From: Ruminococcus sp. UBA4383
GTDB lineage: Bacteria; Bacillota; Clostridia; Oscillospirales; Ruminococcaceae
Assembly (NCBI GenBank): GCA_002389995.1
Contig: DGRR01000164.1
Coordinates: 1-15,819, forward strand
DNA: 15,819 nucleotides
Direction of reading: 5' to 3'
Shown here: piece after piece, positions 7,380-13,634 of the stretch
Layout: every line of letters starts with the position of its first letter
Position numbering within the stretch: the first letter of the stretch is position 1
The notes under the pieces: generated by a model
What the model saw: only the letters and a program-made list of their open reading frames with translations
What the model was told of the DNA's origin: nothing
Databases searched by the model: none
Translations under genes and position numbers: made by a program

Positions 7380-8312
7380 TTATTGCAATTCATTTATAAG
7401 TTCTGTTGCTTCTTCAATGGCTTCCTGTGCCTGAGATTCATATTGTGAAATCTGTTCTTCTGCCTGTCCTATGAGTTCATCAATATCCGAATTGCCTGTA
7501 TCTTCCGAATTTTCGGATATATCAGATGTATCTTCGGAAACTTCGGCATTATTTCCGTCACTTATTTCAATCGGCAGGGAGTTTCCGTCTTCATCATAGA
7601 AAACTATATTGTCAATGTAAAAATTTCCCTCATTTTTAGCACCCCAGCGCATTACCATAAATGTGGCTTCGGTCATAGTTTCGTCCCAGCACTGACCGCT
7701 TTTGGCGAGCAGGAATTTAAACTTTACATGAACTGCGCCTGACATATCAAAATTATATTCTCCGCCGCTCCATTCGCTGAAATCGTACCATTTATCGCCT
7801 GAAACATTAGCACCGCCTCCGCCGCCTATCCAGCCGGGGGCTTTGACATTTTCGTTGTTGTCATTCACGAACTTATCTGCTGTTGCGTCTGCATATGCAT
7901 CAAACTCTATCGAACGCACCTTAGCCATATTTTCGGGACTTAACATTTTAGCGGCATCAAACTGTATTTTCTGGACTTTTTCGTCAAGCGGAGCAGTACC
8001 GTCATCGGTAAAGCGGAGCATTTTATTTCCCTGAATTTCAGTGATTTCAAGTGTTCCCTGAGCGGAATCCTTATCGGCTGTCTGAGCGTGGGCGAATGAA
8101 AAATCTTCATCGTCAAAAGTTATGGTATTCGGGTCAGTTGCCTCGGCAGGAGAGGGCGGTATAAGTTCTTCTGTTGCAGGTTCGGAAGGTATTTCGGAAG
8201 TTTCAGCCTGAGAACTTTCCGTCTTGGAAACTTCGGAACTTTCGCCCTGTGAACATGATGAAGCACATACACACAATGTCAATGCAGCTATAAATAATTT
8301 TTTATAAGACAT
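7380..8312 (-). CDS. Putative lipoprotein with a beta-sandwich-like domain, function unknown
   Basis: I do not recognise this 310-residue protein. From the start at 8312 (MSYKKLFIAALTL), preceded by AAAAAGGGG, it has a hydrophobic leader ending ASSC. Cys20 is the likely lipidation site, although the -3 residue is Ala rather than the usual Leu. A Ser/Glu/Thr/Pro-rich linker (about 21-62) follows. The folded region (about 63-250) has alternating strands and ends GNFYIDNIVFYDEDG, a look shared by galactose-binding-like or carbohydrate-binding modules, with no clear family match. A second acidic stretch (250-278) and a Gln/Glu-rich helix (277-310) that may form a coiled coil end the chain. It is probably anchored outside the cell membrane. 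The frame is open further upstream (to 8348), but that region is the preceding gene's terminator. Confidence 0.8.
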   Translation of the reverse strand: MSYKKLFIAALTLCVCASSCSQGESSEVSKTESSQAETSEIPSEPATEELIPPSPAEATDPNTITFDDEDFSFAHAQTADKDSAQGTLEITEIQGNKMLRFTDDGTAPLDEKVQKIQFDAAKMLSPENMAKVRSIEFDAYADATADKFVNDNNENVKAPGWIGGGGGANVSGDKWYDFSEWSGGEYNFDMSGAVHVKFKFLLAKSGQCWDETMTEATFMVMRWGAKNEGNFYIDNIVFYDEDGNSLPIEISDGNNAEVSEDTSDISENSEDTGNSDIDELIGQAEEQISQYESQAQEAIEEATELINELQ

Positions 8313-8330
8313 AATATATCCCCTTTTTCC

Positions 8331-8360
8331 AAAAAAGCCCCCCGCCATGAAGCGGAGGGC
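8331..8360 (-). terminator. Intrinsic terminator after the surface protein gene
   Basis: On the minus strand GCCCTCCGC and GCGGGGGGC form a nine-pair stem (one G-U) with a six-base loop, followed by six T (8336-8331). It lies 24 bases after the surface-protein stop and only 18 bases before the lipoprotein ATG, so expression of the lipoprotein gene from upstream would need read-through. Confidence 0.9.
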
Positions 8361-8383
8361 ATTATATTACTGAACTGTATTAA

Positions 8384-9223
8384 TTAGTCCTTTTTCTTGG
8401 CAACGAAAGCTGTACCTACTGCAACGGCAGCACCGAGAAGTGCAAGACCTGCACCTGCATCGCCTGTCTGAGCAGATTTTTCAGATGTTGTTGAAGATGT
8501 GCTGCTTGTCTTTGAAGAAGATGAGCCTGAACCTGATGACTTTGCAGTTGAAGTTGTAGTTGTAGCTGCTGAATTATCCTGCTGTGCAGCAGTTGTAGTT
8601 TCAGCGGCAGCAGCTTCTGTTGTAGCAGACTCAGTTGTAGCTTCTTCCTTAGGAGTAACTGTATAAACCTTGTCTATTGAGATATTTATACCTGTTGTTG
8701 AGGGGTCATCATTAGCGAATCCCTCACGGTTATAAGCATTGATATTTGTCTGGAGATAAAGGCAGAGGATTGTATCAGCAGGGTCTGCAAGGTTGAATGT
8801 TGCAGTATACTGACCGTCGCCTGTGATATTAACAACGCTGTCGCCTGCGGCTTCGGCTTCTTCACGGGTATGACGTGCAGCATTTGCACCGACAGCACCG
8901 CCGAGGAATGCATAATAAGAATCGGTATTTGCACCGGAAGTATCTTTATTTGTTGTCTGTCCGTTGAGACCGCTTACAGTGAAGTCAACCTTAACCCACT
9001 CGCTGCAATTGTGAGCGTCTGTATCGAGGTCTTTTATATCATTTCCCCATGTGTTCCAGATATTAACACGGAGGTCTGTACCCTCAACCTTATAAGCACC
9101 TGTTGAAGGACCTGTATAGCTGATAGTTGTTTCTTCCGCAAAAGCTGAGAGGCTTACAGCGGCAAGGGCGGTCATGGATACAGCAGAAGCAGCAATTGCT
9201 GCGATAATTTTTTTCATCTTCAT
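8384..9223 (-). CDS. Secreted surface protein with sortase-like C-terminal anchor, function unknown
   Basis: The 279-residue product starts at 9223 (MKMKKIIAAIAAS), 9 bases after AAGGAG at 9233-9238. It has a clear signal peptide with probable cleavage after SAFA (residue 29). A domain at about 32-190 looks like a beta-sandwich (strands such as EWVKVDFTVSGL, GQYTATFNL, INISIDKVYTV). A long Thr/Ser/Ala-rich linker (191-250) would span the wall. The tail is AQTGD, a hydrophobic segment (257-275) and AKKKD, the layout of a sortase substrate, but with Ala where LPxTG or NPxTG has Pro. No catalytic motif is seen; a binding or adhesion role is a guess. It has its own promoter and terminator. Confidence 0.85.
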   Translation of the reverse strand: MKMKKIIAAIAASAVSMTALAAVSLSAFAEETTISYTGPSTGAYKVEGTDLRVNIWNTWGNDIKDLDTDAHNCSEWVKVDFTVSGLNGQTTNKDTSGANTDSYYAFLGGAVGANAARHTREEAEAAGDSVVNITGDGQYTATFNLADPADTILCLYLQTNINAYNREGFANDDPSTTGINISIDKVYTVTPKEEATTESATTEAAAAETTTAAQQDNSAATTTTSTAKSSGSGSSSSKTSSTSSTTSEKSAQTGDAGAGLALLGAAVAVGTAFVAKKKD

Positions 9224-9305
9224 GATTAAAAACTCCTTACATTTGTGCGCCCGACGATGAACAAAAAAGTTATATGCGCACTGTACTAATTTTTTGTATG
9301 TCAAT

Positions 9306-9334
9306 ATTGTATCACAAATTTGATTTATTATCAA
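9306..9334 (-). promoter_or_regulatory. Sigma-A-type promoter of the surface protein gene
   Basis: On the minus strand TTGATA (9329-9334) and TACAAT (9306-9311) are exactly 17 bases apart, with an extended -10 TG. Transcription would start near 9299, leaving about 75 nt of leader. Its core is nearly the same as the promoter at 13567-13595. Confidence 0.8.
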
Positions 9335-9385
9335 GTGGCAGTTTGCACAATGTTGATTCAAATTTTTATTGATTTTTCACACTAT

Positions 9386-12300
9386 TCATACATTTATTTT
9401 TGAGTCCGACAAAATTCCGACAGCTTCCTTCATCATGTCGAAAGCCTTTGTTTTTGGCGGTATTCTGACGGAAACGTAGGATTTTCCCGAACCGTTGAAA
9501 GTAATTCTTCCCTTATATTTCATTGAGAGTGCGGCAATCTGTTCTGTTGAGAGGTACTGCGTATAGAAGTACATAGAGCCGTTTTTCTGGGATATTTCCG
9601 TTATTCCGAGGTGAGCCGCCTTATTGCGGAGCATGGAGACTTCAACGAGTCCGACAACTGAATCGGGCGGGTCGCCGTAGCGGTCTATGAGTTCATCGAG
9701 CAGGTCTGTTTTATCTTCGTCATTATTCACAAGCATAATTTTTCTGTAAACGTCAATGCGCTGGTTAAGGCTTGAAATATATTTTTCGGGGATATGGGCA
9801 TCTATCTGGATATCCACGAGACATTCGGGGATTTTTTCGGGTATTTCGCCTTTTACCTCGGATATGGCTTCTGACAGGAGTTTGAGGTACATATCATAGC
9901 CGACAGCCTCCATATGCCCGTGCTGGCTTCCTCCGAGTATACTGCCTGCTCCACGGATTTCGAGGTCACGCAGGGCGATTCTGAAACCGCTTCCGAACTG
10001 GGTAAATTCTCTCATGGCATTAAGTCTTTTTGTTGCGATTTCGGTCAGGACTTTATCTTTTTTATAGGTGAAATAGGCGTATCCCCTGCGGTTTGAGCGT
10101 CCGACACGTCCACGGAGCTGATAAAGCTGTGAAAGTCCGAAACGGTCGGAATCTTCTATTATCAGGGTATTGACATTCGGGACATCAACGCCTGTTTCTA
10201 TAATTGTAGTGCATACAAGTATATCAATTTCGTGTTCAACAACCTGCTGCCATATATCGGACATATCGTCCTCACTCATCTGACCGTGAGCATAGGCTAT
10301 TCTTGCATCGGGAAAAAGTTCCTGCAATTTAGCGGTACAGGACATTATGCTTTCAACACGATTGTGTATATAATACACCTGACCGCCTCTGCGGAGTTCT
10401 TTTCTTACAGCCTGAACGACAGTTGCGGTATTATATTCTATCACATAGGTCTGGACGGGATATCTGTCCTGCGGAGGTTCTTCGAGGACGGACATATCTC
10501 TTATACCGCTCATAGCCATATTGAGAGTTCTCGGAATGGGAGTTGCTGACAGCATAAGCACATCAACGCCTGCAAAGCTTTCCTTGAATTTTTCCTTATG
10601 GGCAACGCCGAAACGCTGCTCCTCATCTATTATTGCCAGACCGAGGTCTTTAAATACTACACTTTTCTGGATAATCTTATGAGTACCGATAAGGATATCT
10701 ATTTTGCCCTTTCTGAGCTTGCTGACAATTTCAGCCTGCTGTTTGGGACTGCGGTATCTTGAAAGAAGTTCTATATTCACGGGAAAATGTTCAAATCTTC
10801 TGAGAGCTGTCTGATAGTGCTGATATGCAAGAACTGTTGTGGGAGCGAGTATGGCGCACTGTTTTCCTGATAGTACGCATTTCATGGCGGCACGGAATGC
10901 TACTTCTGTTTTGCCGAATCCTACATCTCCGCAGAGGAGTCTTTCCATAGGTCTTGCCTGTTCCATATCGGATTTTATTTCGGATATTGCTGTAAGCTGG
11001 TCATCTGTTTCGATATAGGGAAATCTTTCCTCAAAATCGTGCTGTATTTCGTCATCGGGATAAAATGCAAATCCCTTACTTTTCTCACGTTTTGCGTACA
11101 GTTTTATCAGTTCATCAGCCATATCCTTTACGGCACGCTTTACATTGTTTCTTGTTTTCTGCCAGTCATTTGATGAAAGCTTGTTTAATTTAACGCCTGA
11201 ATCGTCACGGGGACCTATATATTTTGAAACCATGTCAAGCTGTGTGACAGGTATGTAAAGCTTGTCCGTGCCTGCATACTGGATTGTTATGTAATCCTTT
11301 GTGATGCCGTCAAATTCAAGTTTTCTTATGCCTATGAACCTGCCTATTCCGTGACCTGAATGTACAACGAGGTCGCCCTCTGCTATATCGGCAAGGCTGC
11401 GGATTTCCTCGGCTTTATTTTTCTTTCTGCGTCTTTTTCTTCCTGACGTATCGAGGGAACGTCCCTGAGTTATGAGGACGGTTTTATTTTCGGGGTATTC
11501 AAAGCCTCCGCTGAAACTTCCTGACATAAGGCATACTCTGCCGTTCTGCGGGACGGTATCATCGCTGAGTATATCGCAGGGGATATTATTTTCCTGCAAA
11601 TCCTGCTGTATAATGGGGAGAGTTTTCTCACTTCCCGCACACAGTAAAATTCGGTAGTTTCTGCGTTTATAGTCGGTTATATCCTCTGTGAGCTGTTTCA
11701 TTTCACCGCTCCACGAGGCTGTCTGCATTGCTTCAAAGCTTATAATCCTGCGGAAATCAATACGTTCTCCGCCCTGAACGAAACTGCTCAGGTAAAGACA
11801 GTTATAATTTTCTGCGATAAGCTGAACCTGTGAAAGTTCCATGCAGTAGCCGTCAAGTCCCTTGCAAAGCTGACCTTCTTCGAGAAGCACCTTTATATCT
11901 TCATTGTACTGAGATGTTATACCTGCTGCGGTGTTCAAAATATCCGAATAGTCGCTGAAAATAACTGTGCCGTCAATATAGTCGAAAACAGTTGAAACAT
12001 TTTCATATACAAGCGGATAATATTTCATTGAATGGGAAAGTATTTCACCGCTGCGCAGTCTTCTGACATCTTTTTCAAGATTTTCACGGACGAGATTCAT
12101 TCTTTTTCCACGGACTTTTTTTGAAAGAATTTCTATTTTGTCTGCAAGTCCGTCTGCATCGCATACAATTCCGCTTGCAGGGGATATATTTACATTTTCA
12201 AGTATTTCATCGAATCTGCGCTGTGTATCGGTATCAAACCCGCAGATTGTTTCGATTTCGTCGCCCCAGAGTTCCATTCTTACGGGCTTGTCGGCATTTA

Positions 12301-12850
12301 CGGGGAAAATATCAAAAATATCTCCTCTTACGGAAAACTGCGATGCGCCTTCAACTTTTTCGCATCTCTGATAGCCGCTCAGCGAGAGTATTCTGCTCAG
12401 ATTCTGAATATTTATTTCCTGCCCCCGTGAAAGGGTTATGCAGGATTTTCTGAGTATATCGGGCGGAATGACAGGCTGCATGACGGCTTCCATACTTGCA
12501 CATATGACGGAGCATTTTTTCTCCTGAGCCTTTGCAAGTGCGGATATTCTCATATGTTCATATTCGCCGTTTGCGCTGTCAACGGAAGTGAGTACAAGTT
12601 CCTTTGAAGGAAAAAGCACTGCGGTTTCTATGCCTGACATCATATTTATATCATCGCATAATTTTTTAGCCTCTGCCTCTGAGCCTGTTATGACGAGATT
12701 TATTTTTTCGTCTGACAGGGCATATATAAGCTGTGACCTGTGTATATGGGAAAGACCCGTCACGGAGACGGGCGAAATATTTTTTTCGAGAGCCTGACGG
12801 ATAGCTGAGTATCCCGAAAGCTCCCTGAAAAGTTCTCTGAAAATTTTCAT
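9386..12850 (-). CDS. mfd: Transcription-repair coupling factor Mfd
   Basis: Mfd is an ATP-driven DNA translocase that pushes stalled RNA polymerase off DNA and recruits UvrA to the lesion. The 1154-residue product is full length (family about 1150-1180). It has a UvrB-like N-terminal module and a polymerase-interacting CarD-like domain around residue 485-550 (VVHSGHGIGRFIGI, His500). The superfamily-2 motor has Walker A GDVGFGKT (641-648), DEEQ (742-745), SATPIPRT, and RGRVGRS near 910. A C-terminal domain follows. The ATG at 12850 is chosen because GGAG (12857-12860) is 6 bases upstream; a TTG at 12862 and an ATG at 12853 are too close to or before that site. It starts 13 bases after pth, so the two are co-transcribed, as pth and mfd often are in Firmicutes. 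No terminator is visible after the stop. Confidence 0.97.
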   Translation of the reverse strand: MKIFRELFRELSGYSAIRQALEKNISPVSVTGLSHIHRSQLIYALSDEKINLVITGSEAEAKKLCDDINMMSGIETAVLFPSKELVLTSVDSANGEYEHMRISALAKAQEKKCSVICASMEAVMQPVIPPDILRKSCITLSRGQEINIQNLSRILSLSGYQRCEKVEGASQFSVRGDIFDIFPVNADKPVRMELWGDEIETICGFDTDTQRRFDEILENVNISPASGIVCDADGLADKIEILSKKVRGKRMNLVRENLEKDVRRLRSGEILSHSMKYYPLVYENVSTVFDYIDGTVIFSDYSDILNTAAGITSQYNEDIKVLLEEGQLCKGLDGYCMELSQVQLIAENYNCLYLSSFVQGGERIDFRRIISFEAMQTASWSGEMKQLTEDITDYKRRNYRILLCAGSEKTLPIIQQDLQENNIPCDILSDDTVPQNGRVCLMSGSFSGGFEYPENKTVLITQGRSLDTSGRKRRRKKNKAEEIRSLADIAEGDLVVHSGHGIGRFIGIRKLEFDGITKDYITIQYAGTDKLYIPVTQLDMVSKYIGPRDDSGVKLNKLSSNDWQKTRNNVKRAVKDMADELIKLYAKREKSKGFAFYPDDEIQHDFEERFPYIETDDQLTAISEIKSDMEQARPMERLLCGDVGFGKTEVAFRAAMKCVLSGKQCAILAPTTVLAYQHYQTALRRFEHFPVNIELLSRYRSPKQQAEIVSKLRKGKIDILIGTHKIIQKSVVFKDLGLAIIDEEQRFGVAHKEKFKESFAGVDVLMLSATPIPRTLNMAMSGIRDMSVLEEPPQDRYPVQTYVIEYNTATVVQAVRKELRRGGQVYYIHNRVESIMSCTAKLQELFPDARIAYAHGQMSEDDMSDIWQQVVEHEIDILVCTTIIETGVDVPNVNTLIIEDSDRFGLSQLYQLRGRVGRSNRRGYAYFTYKKDKVLTEIATKRLNAMREFTQFGSGFRIALRDLEIRGAGSILGGSQHGHMEAVGYDMYLKLLSEAISEVKGEIPEKIPECLVDIQIDAHIPEKYISSLNQRIDVYRKIMLVNNDEDKTDLLDELIDRYGDPPDSVVGLVEVSMLRNKAAHLGITEISQKNGSMYFYTQYLSTEQIAALSMKYKGRITFNGSGKSYVSVRIPPKTKAFDMMKEAVGILSDSKINV

Positions 12851-12863
12851 CATGCACTCCAAA

Positions 12864-13490
12864 TCAGGAATTATATTTATTCATCGCTTCATCTGTTTTG
12901 CCCTGAACCATAAGTTTTATACATTCGCAGGCATTTTCGGCAGCATTTTCCAGTTTTGTCAAATCCTCCCTGCTGAATTTTCCGAGAACCCATTTTGCAA
13001 GGTCATAATCGGGGTGAGGTTTTTTTCCCACGCCCATTTTAATTCTCTGAAAATTCTCCTCGCCTGTAAGTTCTATAATGCTCCTTATGCCGTTATGACC
13101 GCCGTGACTGCCTTTTCTGCGGATTCTGAGCCTGCCCGGTTCAAGGGAAATATCGTCATATATGACAATTAAATTTGCCGTACTCAGCTTGTAAAAATCA
13201 AGAGCCTGCACGACAGCCTCACCGCTGTTGTTCATATATGTAAGCGGTTTCATTAAAAGACAGCGTTTGCCCTCTATCGTCACCTCAGCAGTTTTGCTTT
13301 TGAATTTAAGGCGGTTTATATCCTCGCCGAGATTTTTTGCAAGCCTGTCAACAGTGAAAAAGCCTGCATTATGTCTTGTATTGTCGTATTCCATGCCGAA
13401 ATTACCCAGACCTGCGATTACATATTCTATTTTACCTCTTTGTGTCTGCGAATTTGCGGAAATCCTGTCGAACACATCAAAAATACTCAT
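12864..13490 (-). CDS. pth: Peptidyl-tRNA hydrolase
   Basis: Pth cleaves the ester bond of peptidyl-tRNAs that fall off ribosomes, recycling tRNA. The 208-residue product carries the catalytic His40 in NTRHNAG, Asn30 in GLGN, Asn87 in YMNNSG, Asp112 in YDD and Asn133 in GGHNG, matching E. coli His20, Asn10, Asn68, Asp93 and Asn114. About 20 extra residues precede the usual N-terminus. The start at 13490 is supported by an AGGAG site about 9 bases upstream; the next conserved block starts only at residue 22. The gene leads the pth-mfd operon and is divergent from the GTPase gene. Confidence 0.97.
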   Translation of the reverse strand: MSIFDVFDRISANSQTQRGKIEYVIAGLGNFGMEYDNTRHNAGFFTVDRLAKNLGEDINRLKFKSKTAEVTIEGKRCLLMKPLTYMNNSGEAVVQALDFYKLSTANLIVIYDDISLEPGRLRIRRKGSHGGHNGIRSIIELTGEENFQRIKMGVGKKPHPDYDLAKWVLGKFSREDLTKLENAAENACECIKLMVQGKTDEAMNKYNS

Positions 13491-13517
13491 AAAAAATCTC
13501 TCCTTTCTCCAACAGAT

Positions 13518-13546
13518 ATTATAACACACAAAATAAAAAAAATCAA
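13518..13546 (-). promoter_or_regulatory. Sigma-A-type promoter of pth-mfd
   Basis: On the minus strand TTGATT (13541-13546) and a perfect TATAAT (13518-13523) are 17 bases apart, with an extended -10 TG. Transcription would start near 13511, giving a leader of only about 20 nt that is mostly ribosome binding site. It is back to back with the promoter at 13567. Confidence 0.8.
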
Positions 13547-13566
13547 CATTACATCTTACACTCATA

Positions 13567-13595
13567 TTGATAAAAAATTATTTTTGTGATACAAT
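13567..13595 (+). promoter_or_regulatory. Sigma-A-type promoter of the GTPase-NYN gene
   Basis: TTGATA (13567-13572) and TACAAT (13590-13595) are 17 bases apart, with TG at 13587-13588. The predicted start near 13602 leaves about 33 nt of leader containing AAAAGGGG. This leader is far shorter than the attenuator leaders of some tet genes. Confidence 0.8.
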
Positions 13596-13634
13596 AATAT
13601 GTGAATTGTAAATATGTAAAAAAGGGGAAATCCT

